Source: Klebsiella pneumoniae (lineage in GTDB: Bacteria; Pseudomonadota; Gammaproteobacteria; Ga0077536). From it: 32,263 bases of DNA. The position numbers and the translations under genes are program-made. The stretch lies in NCBI GenBank assembly GCA_945876945.1, contig CAMCQE010000036.1, positions 1 through 32,263 of the forward strand. The letters run 5' to 3'. Numbering within the stretch: position 1 is the first letter of the stretch; every line of letters starts with the position of its first letter. Positions 23,477 to 32,262 of the stretch are shown piece by piece. Below the pieces are notes generated by a model, which saw nothing but the letters and a program-made list of their open reading frames with translations, was not told where the DNA came from and did no database searches.

Positions 23477-24420
23477 CGCTCATGCACGCCGACGACGAAT
23501 TCCATCCGCCGCTCGATAATGATCCCTATCGCACCGAAACCTGCTGGTTCACCTTCACCGTGCCCGAGCGCCGGCTCTCGGGTCAGTTCTACCCGTTCTT
23601 TCTGCCCAATCTGGGCGTATTTGCCGGTGCGGCGTATTTCTGGAATGACGAAGGCGACCAGTGGTGGAACTGCCTGTACGCCAAAAACTTCTGGCATCTC
23701 CCTATCCCGCAGGCGCCGCTGTCGAATATCGAATTGCCGAACGGTTTGCGGCTGCGTTGTCTTGAACCCCTGACGCGCTACGCCATTGGCTATCGCGATC
23801 CGGACGGCAACGATGAAGTGGAAGTGGACCTCACCTTTACCGCCATCGCCCGCCCGCACTATCTGGGTAAAGGGCATCTCGATCAGCCCGGCCGCTATCA
23901 GGGGCACATTCGCCTGCGCGGCGAGACGATGGTGGTGGATTCGTTCGGCTTTCGGGATCGCTCCTGGGGCAAGCGTTCGCAGTTCGGGCCGGGCATGGTG
24001 CCCAAGGGCGCGGCCTATGGCGGCTACACCTACGGCACGGCCTCGGCCGACCACGCCTTCCATTGCATCAGCGGCGATCGTGGCGAGGGCTGTCTGGCCT
24101 ATCACGGCTATTTAATCGAAAACGGCGAGTGGTCGGCGCTCGCCCACGCTCGGCGCGAGGTGCTGGCCCGCGACAAAAGCACCGGCTATCCCACGCAGGT
24201 GCTCATCACGGGACAGGATCAACTGGGGCGCCAACTGCGCGCGGAAGGGCGCTGTATCAACAAGCTTGGGGTGCCGCTCAATCCCAATATGTTGTCGATT
24301 AACTGTCTTACCGAGTGGACGATCAACGGCGTGACGGCCTTCGGCGAAGACCACGAAAACTGGACTCCGGCGGCGGCGCGCAATTTCTTTCGGCGTGAGC
24401 TCGGCTTCCGCAGTCCGTAA
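23473..24420 (+). CDS. DUF7064/7065-like beta-barrel protein, function unknown
   Basis: The 315-residue protein is rich in Trp, Tyr and Phe in alternating beta-strand patterns. It contains DSFGFRDRSWGKR, the signature I associate with DUF7064/DUF7065 and AttH/CrtC-like proteins. No signal peptide is seen. The start at 23473 overlaps the phosphotransferase stop and has AAGGAA about nine bases upstream; an earlier frame start at 23431 is less likely. Such proteins often neighbour phosphotransferases of the preceding type, and a lipid or isoprenoid substrate is possible but unproven. The family name is given with caution. Confidence 0.65.
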   Translation: MTLMHADDEFHPPLDNDPYRTETCWFTFTVPERRLSGQFYPFFLPNLGVFAGAAYFWNDEGDQWWNCLYAKNFWHLPIPQAPLSNIELPNGLRLRCLEPLTRYAIGYRDPDGNDEVEVDLTFTAIARPHYLGKGHLDQPGRYQGHIRLRGETMVVDSFGFRDRSWGKRSQFGPGMVPKGAAYGGYTYGTASADHAFHCISGDRGEGCLAYHGYLIENGEWSALAHARREVLARDKSTGYPTQVLITGQDQLGRQLRAEGRCINKLGVPLNPNMLSINCLTEWTINGVTAFGEDHENWTPAAARNFFRRELGFRSP

Positions 24421-24501
24421 GAGCACAAGTGACCCTTGCCACATGCGGCGTTGCGAACCATCATGCCCAGCCATCAGCCCATAGCCACGCCCGGAGATCT
24501 G

Positions 24502-25191
24502 ATGGCCGCGCCCCTCCCCGAGAATGAAGCCGCCCGTCTGGAGGCGCTCCGCCAATACGCCATTCTGGATACCGCGCCCGAGCAAGGCTTCGACGAACTG
24601 GTGCGGGTGGCCTCAATCTTGTGCGGCACGCCGATGTCGCTGATGTCGCTGGTGGATGAAAAGCGCCAGTGGTTCAAGGCCAAGCTTGGTTTGGGCGCTT
24701 CGGAAACCCCGCGCGAACACGCATTTTGCGCCCACGCTATTTTGGGCACCGCGTCTTTGGTGGTCGAGGATGCCCGCGAGGATCATCGGTTCGCCGAAAA
24801 CCCGCTGGTGACCGGCAACCCGAATATCCGCTTTTATGCCGGAGCGCCCCTGATGGCGCCGACGGGCGAGGCCTTGGGCACGCTCTGCGTGATCGATCAG
24901 AGGCCCCGCCAGCTGAGCGCCGAACAAATTCAAGGGCTGGAAATGCTCGCCCGTCAGATCGTGGGCCAAATGGAACTGCGGCGCGTTACCACCGCGCTGG
25001 CCGACGCCTTGGGCGGCCTTAAAACCTTGCAGGGCTTATTGCCCATCTGCGCCTGGTGCAAGGATATCCGCGACGACGCCGGGTACTGGAACAGCGTGGA
25101 GCAATATCTCCACTCAGCGACGGGGCTCGAAATGACCCACGGCATGTGCCCCGACTGCTACGAGCGGCAAACCACGCAGCTCAGGTCGTAG
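24502..25191 (+). CDS. GAF domain sensor protein with C-terminal Cys-rich motif
   Basis: The product from ATG 24502 has 229 residues. It starts [35 protein letters not shown], the standard lead-in to a GAF domain that fills about residues 25-165 ([16 protein letters not shown]...[22 protein letters not shown]). The C-terminal part contains [17 protein letters not shown] and HGMCPDCYE, a module common at the ends of sensor proteins with two CxxC pairs that may bind metal. There is no kinase or cyclase domain. GGAG six bases before 24502 decides the start; ATG 24463 is the alternative. It converges on and overlaps the kinase gene by 11 bp. Confidence 0.82.
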   Translation: MAAPLPENEAARLEALRQYAILDTAPEQGFDELVRVASILCGTPMSLMSLVDEKRQWFKAKLGLGASETPREHAFCAHAILGTASLVVEDAREDHRFAENPLVTGNPNIRFYAGAPLMAPTGEALGTLCVIDQRPRQLSAEQIQGLEMLARQIVGQMELRRVTTALADALGGLKTLQGLLPICAWCKDIRDDAGYWNSVEQYLHSATGLEMTHGMCPDCYERQTTQLRS

Positions 25192-27097
25192 CAGACGCGC
25201 CCGACGGGCTCAGACAGCGCCCGACGGCCTCCGCTAACTGCTGGGGGCTGTAAGGCTTACGGAGCACCGGCGCGTTAGCCGGCAAGGGCCCGTGGCCGGT
25301 AATCTCCGATTCTGAATAGCCCGTGCTGAGCAACACCGGCAAATCGGGTCGCAAGCTTCTTACCGCGTCTACCAACTCGCCCCCCAACATACCGCCTGGC
25401 ATGACGATGTCGGTGAACAGCAAGGAGAGTTGCGAGAGTTCTTTCAGCACCATCAGGGCGCTCGGACCATCGGCGGCCGTAATCACGCGGAAGCCAAGGT
25501 TCCGCAGCAAGCCTTCGGCATAGCGACGCACAAACTCGTCGTCTTCCACCAAGAGGATGGTTTTAACCGACGGCTCTAGCGGCTGCAGGGTGATGGTTTC
25601 CTGAGCCTCCACTTTGCGCGTGAGGTACAAACTTACGCGGGTGCCGGCGCCGGGCTCCGAGGCAAGTTTGATATGCCCCCCCGATTGCCGCAGGAACCCA
25701 TAAACCATCGACAAGCCCATGCCCGCCCCCGTGCCTTTGGCCTTGGTGGTGTAGAAGGGCTCGAATACCTGATTGAGGTGCTCGGCGGCGATGCCGCAGC
25801 CGGTATCGCTCACGCTCAGCATCACGAAGTCGCCTGAAACCGTCTCGACTTCGTGGGGGAACTGCTCGTGGCTTAGCGTCACGTTGGCGGTTTCAATCCG
25901 CAGTTGACCACCCTTTGGCATCGCATCTCGCGCGTTGAGGGCAAGATAGAGCAGCGTGTTCTCCAGTTGGGAGGAGTCGACCAGCGTGGGCCACAGGGCG
26001 GGTTCCTGCTCGATATCGATCACGATGCGGGCGTCGAGCGTGCGTCGGAGCACTTCGCGAATCGCGTCGACGGTTTTGTTAACGTCCTGTAGCTCTGGCC
26101 GCAAGGCATTCCGCTGGGCAAAGGTCAGCAGCCGGCTGGTCAGTTCAGACCCCCGGCGGGCGGCCCGGCTAATGTCGTTCGCCATGCCGTGCAGCGACGG
26201 TTGGGCGGCCAGTCGCTGCACCAGTAATTCTGCGTAGCCCAAAGTCACCGTCAGCACGTTGTTGAAATCGTGGGCGAGGCCGGCGCTCAGTTGCGCCACC
26301 GCGTCGAGGCGCTGCGTGCGCTGCGCCAGTTCGTCCTTCGACTTGCGATCGGTCGCATCCCGTTCAATCGCAACCCAGTGGGTGTACCAGCCGGTTGCAT
26401 CGGCCATCGGCACAATATCGAGTTCTAACCAGAATGGCGTGCCCGCCTTGGTGTAGTTAATGATCTCGCAACGCACCGGTTGCCACTGTTTCAGCGCCTC
26501 ACGAATCTGGTTCAGCGCCGCGCGCTGGGTGAGCGGGCCTTGCAGCATGCGGGGCGATTGGCCAATGGCTTCTGCGCGAGTGAAGCCGGTGCGGCGTTCA
26601 AACGCATCGTTCACATAGACGATGCGAGGGTAGGGACTGTCGACGCCACCGGCATCGGTGATGATCACGATGTCGTTCAGCCGGTCGAGGGCTTTGTGCA
26701 GCAGCGCGCCATCAACTCCCGATGCCGTGACGGCCTTGGGCTCCATCAGTTGAATCGACCAACCCCAGCTGTGGCCTTGAACGCGCAAGCGCCAGTCGCT
26801 GGCACTGGTCCGCAGCGGGTTTGCCTGTAGCGTTGAGACCGCCTCGGCAGGGGTTGCCTCTAGCGCTTGTGCCATGGCTTCTTTGCTCGACGCGGGCCAG
26901 AGTTCCCAGATCGGCATCCCGATCAATTCGGCTGTGTCCAAATTGAACGCGCGCCCGCTGGCGGCGTTGGCCTGCGTGATTCGCCAATGGTGGTCAGTCA
27001 GTAAAAGCGGTTCCGGCAGGGTATGGAGCACATCCAGCACCGAGATCTGGTCGTTCGTGCTGGCGAGTGATGAATCCGGAATGGCGTTGTTGTTCAC
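25181..27097 (-). CDS. Hybrid histidine kinase (PAS-PAS-HisKA-HATPase-receiver)
   Basis: The 638-residue cytoplasmic protein has a PAS domain at about 20-120 and a second, LOV-like PAS at about 135-250. The HisKA motif has His276 in [10 protein letters not shown], and the ATPase is at about 370-495 ([29 protein letters not shown]). A C-terminal receiver has Asp563 ([11 protein letters not shown]) and Lys614. No membrane helix is visible. The second PAS resembles LOV domains ([30 protein letters not shown]), but the photoactive Cys site reads GQSPRMLQ, with Pro182. AAGGAAG precedes the ATG. The 3' end overlaps the GAF gene on the other strand, and no separate response regulator is adjacent. 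Confidence 0.93.
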   Translation of the reverse strand: MNNNAIPDSSLASTNDQISVLDVLHTLPEPLLLTDHHWRITQANAASGRAFNLDTAELIGMPIWELWPASSKEAMAQALEATPAEAVSTLQANPLRTSASDWRLRVQGHSWGWSIQLMEPKAVTASGVDGALLHKALDRLNDIVIITDAGGVDSPYPRIVYVNDAFERRTGFTRAEAIGQSPRMLQGPLTQRAALNQIREALKQWQPVRCEIINYTKAGTPFWLELDIVPMADATGWYTHWVAIERDATDRKSKDELAQRTQRLDAVAQLSAGLAHDFNNVLTVTLGYAELLVQRLAAQPSLHGMANDISRAARRGSELTSRLLTFAQRNALRPELQDVNKTVDAIREVLRRTLDARIVIDIEQEPALWPTLVDSSQLENTLLYLALNARDAMPKGGQLRIETANVTLSHEQFPHEVETVSGDFVMLSVSDTGCGIAAEHLNQVFEPFYTTKAKGTGAGMGLSMVYGFLRQSGGHIKLASEPGAGTRVSLYLTRKVEAQETITLQPLEPSVKTILLVEDDEFVRRYAEGLLRNLGFRVITAADGPSALMVLKELSQLSLLFTDIVMPGGMLGGELVDAVRSLRPDLPVLLSTGYSESEITGHGPLPANAPVLRKPYSPQQLAEAVGRCLSPSGASATT

Positions 27098-27260
27098 ATA
27101 ACTTCCTTATTTTGCGTGCTGAGTATCCGCGAACGCTCAGGGCTTGGCACGCCTTGCGTGACGCGACCGCGCCTTCTTGGGGTGGTGAGCTGCGCCGGAA
27201 CGCAGTTACCATCGCCAGCTGAAACCGCATTGATGACTCCTGATTAAGAGTGCCCAGCTG

Positions 27261-28343
27261 ATGAAAGCGAGTGCCAAACTCCCGCTATGGACCATTGCCA
27301 GCCCGGTGCTGGGATGGCTGCTACTGGCAGCAGGCACGCTACAACTCGGCGTCTGGTTTTACGGGGTGCTGCTGCTGGGCTTGTTTGCGGCCGTGCTGGC
27401 CGCGGTGCATCACGCAGAAGTGGTGGCGCATCGAGTAGGTGAACCGTTCGGCACGCTGCTGCTCGCGGTGGCCATCACCACCATCGAAGTGGCCTTGATC
27501 GTGTCGATGATGATGTCGGCCGGTGCCAGCGGGGCGGAACTCGCGCGCGATACCGTGTTTGCGGCAGTGATGATTATCCTCAACGGCATCATCGGCCTAT
27601 GTCTTTTGTTAGGCGCTTCCCGCCACCGCGAACAGACGTTTCACCAGCATGGCGTGAACGCCTCGCTCACGACGCTGGCCGCGATCGTCGTGCTGACCTT
27701 GGTGCTGCCCAACTACACGGAAAGCGTGCCCGGCCCTTACTACAGCACTAGCCAACTGGCGTTCATCGCGCTGGTGTCCTTGGTGCTGTACGGCACGTTT
27801 GTGCTGGTGCAGACGGTTCGCCACCGGGATTACTTCCTCGCGGTGGACGCTAACGCAGCAGGGCAAGACCACCACGAGCCTGCGTCAACCCGCACGGCCG
27901 TGCTGAGCGGGGCGTTGATGCTGATTGGGCTGGGCGCGGTGGTGTTGCTGGCGAAGGCGCTCGCGCCGGTACTGGAGTCTGCGGTGGAGGCGATAGGCGC
28001 GCCGCAGGCTTTCGTTGGCGTCATCATTGCGCTGTTCGTCCTGTTGCCCGAAGGGCTCGCCGCGATTACGGCCGCCCGCCATAACCGTCTGCAAATCAGC
28101 CTTAATCTCGCGCTGGGGTCGGCGCTGGCGAGCATCGCGCTCACCATTCCTGTGGTGGCCGCCGTGTCGCTGTGGCAGGGCTGGCCGCTGGCGCTGGGCA
28201 TCGATCAGAAATCGACCGTCTTGCTGGTGCTGTCGCTGATGGTGGCAACGCTGTCGTTCGGCACCGGCCGCACGACCATCATGCAGGGCGCCGTGCATCT
28301 GGTGTTGTTCGCCGCCTACCTCTTTACTTCGGTCATTCCCTGA
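27261..28343 (+). CDS. chaA: ChaA-type calcium/proton antiporter
   Basis: ChaA-family exchangers move Ca2+ (and Na+ or K+ in some) out against protons at the inner membrane. The 360-residue product has about 11 hydrophobic segments. It has the two alpha-repeats of the CaCA superfamily: GEPFGTLLLAVAITTIEVALIVSMM near residue 60, and PEGLAAITAARHNRLQISLNLALGSALASIALTIP near residue 263. The conserved acidic residues, Glu in each repeat, are kept. It is transcribed away from the kinase gene across a 163-bp gap. Confidence 0.9.
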   Translation: MKASAKLPLWTIASPVLGWLLLAAGTLQLGVWFYGVLLLGLFAAVLAAVHHAEVVAHRVGEPFGTLLLAVAITTIEVALIVSMMMSAGASGAELARDTVFAAVMIILNGIIGLCLLLGASRHREQTFHQHGVNASLTTLAAIVVLTLVLPNYTESVPGPYYSTSQLAFIALVSLVLYGTFVLVQTVRHRDYFLAVDANAAGQDHHEPASTRTAVLSGALMLIGLGAVVLLAKALAPVLESAVEAIGAPQAFVGVIIALFVLLPEGLAAITAARHNRLQISLNLALGSALASIALTIPVVAAVSLWQGWPLALGIDQKSTVLLVLSLMVATLSFGTGRTTIMQGAVHLVLFAAYLFTSVIP

Positions 28344-28374
28344 CCCGCAGGCGCTTGCTGGCCGGCAGATCCGA

Positions 28375-29256
28375 ATGCGATTTCAATCTCCCGCGCGCGA
28401 CACGCTGCCGGCGGCGCGGCTCAATCACCCTATCTTCGCGCCCTTTGCGGCCTATCGCCCGTTGCTGGAAGGCCCGCAGTGGCCGGCGCTCGAGGCGCTG
28501 TCGCACTACTGGGCGTCGCCTTCACACCGGTTTAGCGGGCTGGCGTTGCGATTCGTGGCCCAAACGCCGGCGCTCACGGCCGACGGCTTGCACTACGAGG
28601 AACGCATCTACTCCCGAGGTGCAATTGCCACCCGACTGGAGAACTGGCACGACCTCTTCAACGCCCTGATGTGGTTTGAACGCTTCGACCTCAAATGTGC
28701 CGTTAATGCGGCCTATATCGAGGAGTTTGCGGCGCCTGCCGAGGGCGCGCGCACGCGGCGGCAGGCGGCCCTGACGCATTTCGACGAGGGCGGTGCGATT
28801 GTGGTGTTACGCACAGGAGCGAGCCTCCCTTTATGGGACAGGCACGATTGGCCCGCCCTGTTCTCGCCCGCGCACTGGGCCGACTGTCATTCGATCGTGG
28901 TGTTTGGGCATGCCTTGCTGGAACAATGTCTGATGCCCAACGCGCTACCGGTGGCCAAATGTCTGGTGGCCTTGCTGGAATCCGGGCAGGACGCGGGCGA
29001 GGTGGTTTCCGCGATGGCGCAGGAGATCGCTGAAGGTCGTTTGCTGCGTGATCCCAAAGATTTGCGCCCGCTACCTTTGGTGGGCATTCCGGGCTGGCAT
29101 GATGCTGGTAACGACCCTGCATTTTTCGCCAATACGCCCTGCTTCAGACCTTTGCGGGCAGGGCGTTGTTATCCGCCGCCGTGGCATCGGCCACGAGCGG
29201 AACATTCAGAATTTCCGCTGGCTGGGGGCTTGCGACTTACCGTCGCGGCCCGTTAG
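28375..29256 (+). CDS. DUF3025 domain protein
   Basis: The 293-residue product matches the DUF3025 pattern. It has YEERIYSRGAIATRLENWHDLFNALMWFERFDLKCAVNA in the first half, THFDEGGAIVV in the middle, then VFGHALLEQCLMP and a C-terminal PLPLVGIPGWHDAGNDPAFFANTPCFRP segment. These are the conserved landmarks I know for the family, which has no assigned function to my knowledge. It begins 31 bases after the antiporter stop and its ATG has no strong ribosome site. Confidence 0.85.
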   Translation: MRFQSPARDTLPAARLNHPIFAPFAAYRPLLEGPQWPALEALSHYWASPSHRFSGLALRFVAQTPALTADGLHYEERIYSRGAIATRLENWHDLFNALMWFERFDLKCAVNAAYIEEFAAPAEGARTRRQAALTHFDEGGAIVVLRTGASLPLWDRHDWPALFSPAHWADCHSIVVFGHALLEQCLMPNALPVAKCLVALLESGQDAGEVVSAMAQEIAEGRLLRDPKDLRPLPLVGIPGWHDAGNDPAFFANTPCFRPLRAGRCYPPPWHRPRAEHSEFPLAGGLRLTVAAR

Positions 29257-29286
29257 ATCAGCAGCACTACGAGGGGAGCACTTTTC

Positions 29287-29838
29287 ATGCGCAACGCATT
29301 GCAGGACCAACTGCTGAAAGCGGGTCTGGTCAAGGAAAAGGAAGTCAAGGAAGCACACAAGCAGCAGCGGAAGGAAGATCGCCGCACACCGCCCAACAAG
29401 GCCGATGCCGCCGCCGAAGCGCGCGCAAAAAGCGCCCGCGCACAGGCCGAAAAAGCGCAGGCCGAAAAACTGGCGCGCGATCGCGCCCTCAACGCCGAGC
29501 GGGAAGCGCGGGCCGCGCGTAAAGCCCTGGTCGCTCAGGTCGCACAACTGATCGAACCGCATCGACGTCCTCACAACAACGGCGAAGAGGCCTACAATTT
29601 TGTGGATGGCGCAGCCGTCAAACGCATCTATGTCAACGCCGAGATGCGCGCCGCGCTGGCCGTCGGTGAACTCGCGATTGTGCGGTTGCGCAGTCGCTAT
29701 GCGGTGGTGACGCCGGAAGGCGCCACGGCAGTGCGGGCGGTAGCGCCTGATTTTCTGATCATGTTGAACGACGACGCTCCGCCCGTGGTCGATGAGGCCT
29801 ATCTCGAGCATCCGGTCCCCGACGACCTGATGTGGTGA
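29287..29838 (+). CDS. DUF2058 (YaiL-like) protein
   Basis: The 183-residue product has the classic DUF2058 start MRNALQDQLLKAGLVKEKEVKEAHKQQRKEDRR. A highly charged Ala/Lys/Arg/Glu coiled-coil region follows to about residue 80. The folded C-terminal half is NNGEEAYNFVDGAAVKRIYVNAEMRAALAVGELAIVRL...YAVVTPE. It is soluble and probably nucleic-acid associated, though I know no proven role. GAGGGGAG precedes the ATG. Confidence 0.92.
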   Translation: MRNALQDQLLKAGLVKEKEVKEAHKQQRKEDRRTPPNKADAAAEARAKSARAQAEKAQAEKLARDRALNAEREARAARKALVAQVAQLIEPHRRPHNNGEEAYNFVDGAAVKRIYVNAEMRAALAVGELAIVRLRSRYAVVTPEGATAVRAVAPDFLIMLNDDAPPVVDEAYLEHPVPDDLMW

Positions 29839-29876
29839 GCGTGCCGCACCGGTCGCGCATTCGCGGTGTCGCCCGT

Positions 29877-29892
29877 AACATGCCGGCATGTT
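29877..29892. promoter_or_regulatory. Perfect 16-bp palindrome between the DUF2058 gene and darP
   Basis: AACATGCCGGCATGTT reads the same on both strands with no loop, 45 bases before the darP start. Absence of a loop and T-run makes a terminator unlikely; a dimeric regulator site is possible. No second copy was noticed in the window. Confidence 0.35.
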
Positions 29893-29937
29893 TAACACCG
29901 CCCCGCACTGGCGCTTTGACAATCAGGGGAGCCGCCC

Positions 29938-30468
29938 GTGAGTAATTACCTGCCGGAAGACGACGGCGTTATCAGCAAGTCCGCGCTCAAGCGCGAACAC
30001 CACGAGATTCGCGCGCTGGGCGAGGAGTTGATTGGTCTGGGCGACCGTCAACTCAAGCGACTTAATCTCGAGGAATCCGTTCGGGATGCGGTCATCGAGG
30101 GGCGGCGGCTCAAACACGGCGCCCTCCAGCGACACCTGCGGCATCTGGCCAATTTGCTGACAGAAATCGACCACGCCGCAATCCGCGAGACGCTGGCCGC
30201 GATGCGCGAGCCGCACCGCGTGGATGTGCGGCTGCTGCACGAAGTTGAGCGCTGGCGCGATGCGCTGGTGGCCGGCGACGATGGCTGCATGGCGGAAATT
30301 CAAACCCGCTGTCCGGGTATCGATATGACCCAACTGCGTTCGCTCACCGCTGAAGCCCGCACGGATAAAGCCACCGGTCGCCCGCCCAAGTATGCCCGCC
30401 AGCTCTTCAGCTTTTTACGCCTGGCGCGGCAGGCGAGCGTCGCCGCCGTCGCAACGCAGGACCAATAA
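29938..30468 (+). CDS. darP: DarP (YjgA), ribosome large-subunit maturation factor
   Basis: DarP, formerly YjgA/DUF615, assists late 50S assembly near the peptidyl-transferase centre. The 176-residue product has ISKSALKREHHEIRALGEELIGLGDRQLKRLNLEESVRDAVIEGRRLKHGALQRHLRHLANLL, the highly conserved N-terminal helix pair. The C-terminal part contains LLHEVERWRDALVAGDD and KYARQLFSFLR. The start is GTG with CAGGGGAG about ten bases upstream. The TTGACA just before it is too close to be a -35 element. Confidence 0.93.
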   Translation: MSNYLPEDDGVISKSALKREHHEIRALGEELIGLGDRQLKRLNLEESVRDAVIEGRRLKHGALQRHLRHLANLLTEIDHAAIRETLAAMREPHRVDVRLLHEVERWRDALVAGDDGCMAEIQTRCPGIDMTQLRSLTAEARTDKATGRPPKYARQLFSFLRLARQASVAAVATQDQ

Positions 30469-30518
30469 TCCGCTAACCATCACCGGGCGGCAGGCAGCCG
30501 ATCCCGCGCAGGACCACC

Positions 30519-31343
30519 ATGTTCACGTATCTCAATCCCGCTGTGCGCCAGCGACTCATCGCCAACGGCAAACTTTTTCGCATCAACGCGCAGGGCGCGT
30601 CCATCAGCGCTGAACTGCCGCCGCCGGAAGGCGAATTGGCGATTAACGTTCTGGGACCCATCCCGCTTCCCATCCTGCTCGATGGCGTTGAGATCAAGAC
30701 GCAGTGGTATGCCACGGTGCGCAGCACCGAGCTCGCCAAAGTGGAAGCGCTGGCGCGCGATCTGAATCGACAAGGCGGGCAGCATTTATTCGCGACGCTG
30801 GCCTCGAGTCTGGCGGTGAACAGTGTGCTCATGATCGGCGAGCCGGCGCAGATGAAAAATCCGCTGGTGCGCGTGCATTCCAGCTGCCTGACGGGTGACG
30901 TGTTTGGTTCGCAGCGCTGCGAATGCGGCCCGCAGTTCACCGCAGCGCTCCAGCGCATCAACGAAGAACCCGGCGGCGGAATGCTGATTTACATGTCCGG
31001 CCACGAGGGCCGGGGCATTGGCCTGTGGGCCAAGGCCGCCACCTACCTCCTGCAGGACGCCGGCGAGAACACCTATGAGGCCAACCGCACCCTCGGTTTA
31101 CCGGACGACTCCCGAGATTTCACCGATGCCGCCGCCCTGCTGCATCACTTCGTCGGCCGGGCGCCGTTTCGCTTGCTGACCAATAATCCGAAGAAGATTC
31201 GCGACCTCAACGCCTTTGGGCTGACCGACATCACGCCGGAGCGTCACGTTACCGGCGTGAGTGAATGGAATCGTCGCTATCTGGCGGCCAAGCGCGACTG
31301 GGGCCACGCGCTGTCAGATCTGGATATCGCCCCCAAACCCTGA
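30519..31343 (+). CDS. ribA: GTP cyclohydrolase II (RibA family), long form
   Basis: GTP cyclohydrolase II opens GTP in the first step of riboflavin synthesis. The 274-residue product carries the zinc ligands Cys123, Cys134 and Cys136 in SCLTGDVFGSQRCECG. It then has GHEGRGIGL (residues 161-169), the Asp197/Arg199 pair in DDSRDF and LTNNPKKI. It is about 75 residues longer than E. coli RibA (196), all at the N-terminus. It is not fused to RibB. Whether it is the sole riboflavin enzyme or a paralogue cannot be told from this window. The start ATG lies 50 bp after darP. Confidence 0.88.
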   Translation: MFTYLNPAVRQRLIANGKLFRINAQGASISAELPPPEGELAINVLGPIPLPILLDGVEIKTQWYATVRSTELAKVEALARDLNRQGGQHLFATLASSLAVNSVLMIGEPAQMKNPLVRVHSSCLTGDVFGSQRCECGPQFTAALQRINEEPGGGMLIYMSGHEGRGIGLWAKAATYLLQDAGENTYEANRTLGLPDDSRDFTDAAALLHHFVGRAPFRLLTNNPKKIRDLNAFGLTDITPERHVTGVSEWNRRYLAAKRDWGHALSDLDIAPKP

Positions 31344-31376
31344 AATCCCGTCGGCTAGCGTTCAAGGAGAACTCTC

Positions 31377-31850
31377 ATGTTGAAGACCCGCCTGCAGTCG
31401 CTTGCGCTTGTTGCGCTATGGGGTGTTGCCGGCACGCTCAGCGCGGCTGAAGCCACCAAACCCGGCTACGACCGCCACGCGCGCGGCATGGCCGCACTTA
31501 GCACCATCACCGGCGATGGCGCGGGCAAGATGGTGGAAAGCCTGCGCGACATCGCCCCCGAACTCAGCGACTGGGTGATCGACTTTGGTTATGGCGACGT
31601 GGTGTCGCGTCCCGAGCTCAGCCTGCACACGCGCGAACTCGCCACCGTCGCTGCGCTCACCGCATTGGGCAATGCGCAGCCGCAGCTGAAGGCGCACATC
31701 AAAGGCGCGCTCAACGCCGGCTGCACGCCGCGCGAAATCGTGGAAGTGATTATGCAGATGGCCGTCTACGCCGGATTCCCGGCGGCGATTAACGGCATTC
31801 TGGCCGCCAAGGAAGTGTTCGCCGAGCGCGGGGTGAAGGTCGAGCACTGA
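31377..31850 (+). CDS. Exported carboxymuconolactone decarboxylase-like protein
   Basis: The 157-residue product opens with a signal peptide (about residues 1-24, MLKTRLQSLALVALWGVAGTLSA), so it is predicted periplasmic. The rest is a CMD/AhpD-type domain: VVSRPELSLHTRELATVAALTALGNAQPQLKAHIKGALNAGCTPREIVEVIMQMAVYAGFPAAINGILAAKEVF. The catalytic CxxC of AhpD is absent, with only one Cys in the GCTPREI turn. This fits a gamma-carboxymuconolactone decarboxylase-like rather than peroxidase-partner type. AAGGAGAA precedes the ATG. Substrate is unknown. Confidence 0.88.
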   Translation: MLKTRLQSLALVALWGVAGTLSAAEATKPGYDRHARGMAALSTITGDGAGKMVESLRDIAPELSDWVIDFGYGDVVSRPELSLHTRELATVAALTALGNAQPQLKAHIKGALNAGCTPREIVEVIMQMAVYAGFPAAINGILAAKEVFAERGVKVEH

Positions 31851-31935
31851 GGCCGGGCAAGGCGGCAGGGCGAGTGAATGAGCCTCAATGTGCGCGGTGT
31901 GCCGTTTCAGGCGTCTAAAATTTCAGTGCCACGAC

Positions 31936-31964
31936 TCGCCCTTCGACAGGCTCAGGGCGAACGG
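31936..31964 (+). repeat. REP-like hairpin, left copy
   Basis: TCGCCCT (31936-31942) pairs with AGGGCGA (31954-31960) around the loop TCGACAGGCTC, and GAACGG continues the element. Its 25-base core (31940-31964) is the reverse complement of 32128-32152 with one difference. Confidence 0.75.
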
Positions 31965-32100
31965 TAATCCGGGCTCATAGCGAGCGGTAATCCGGAGTCA
32001 GAGCGAGCGGTAATCCGGGTTCAGAGCGAGCGGTAATCGAGGTTCAGAGCGAGCGGTAATCCGGGTTCAGAGCGAACGGTAATCCGGGCTCAGGGCGAAC
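31963..32100 (+). repeat. Six tandem 23-bp direct repeats
   Basis: GGTAAT recurs at 31963, 31986, 32009, 32032, 32055 and 32078, exactly 23 bp apart. The consensus unit is GGTAATCCGGGTTCAGAGCGAGC with one to five changes per copy. The first unit grows directly out of the left REP-like hairpin, whose last bases CTCAGGGCGAAC resemble the end of a unit. It lies in the gene-free region 31851-32263. Confidence 0.93.
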
Positions 32101-32125
32101 GCGAATTTGCTCTCAAAGGTCAAAC

Positions 32126-32162
32126 CCCCGTTCGTCCTGAGCCTGTCGAAGGATGAACGGGG
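32126..32162 (+). repeat. REP-like hairpin, right copy (inverted)
   Basis: CCCCGTTC (32126-32133) pairs with GAACGGGG (32155-32162), and TCCT with AGGA inside it, around GAGCCTGTCGA. It is inverted relative to the copy at 31936-31964. The CCTTCGACAGGCTCAGGACGAACGG core is of a type widespread as intergenic repeats in proteobacteria. Confidence 0.8.
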
Positions 32163-32194
32163 CGGCACTTTGCCCGGCAAGAGACGTGAGGTTA

Positions 32195-32262
32195 GGGTCA
32201 GAGTAAAAACTCGAAGAATCACTTGGCGCCGGCCTAAACCCGAATAAATTTTTCTCTGACCC
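32195..32262. repeat. Short inverted repeat pair at the window edge
   Basis: GGGTCAGAG (32195-32203) and CTCTGACCC (32254-32262) are perfect complements. Each is followed inward by an A-run or preceded by a T-run. The 50 bp between them contain no reading frame. Such GGGTCAGAG...A-rich ends are familiar to me next to REP-associated or IS200-like transposases, but none is visible here before the window ends. Confidence 0.5.

Noticed and set aside
27144-27157. TTGGCACGCCTTGC, looking like a sigma-54 promoter between the kinase and chaA
   Set aside because: The GG-to-GC spacing is two bases too short for sigma-54, which does not tolerate this.
29916-29921. TTGACA before darP as a -35 element
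   Set aside because: It is only 16 bases from the GTG start, leaving no room for a -10 and start site.
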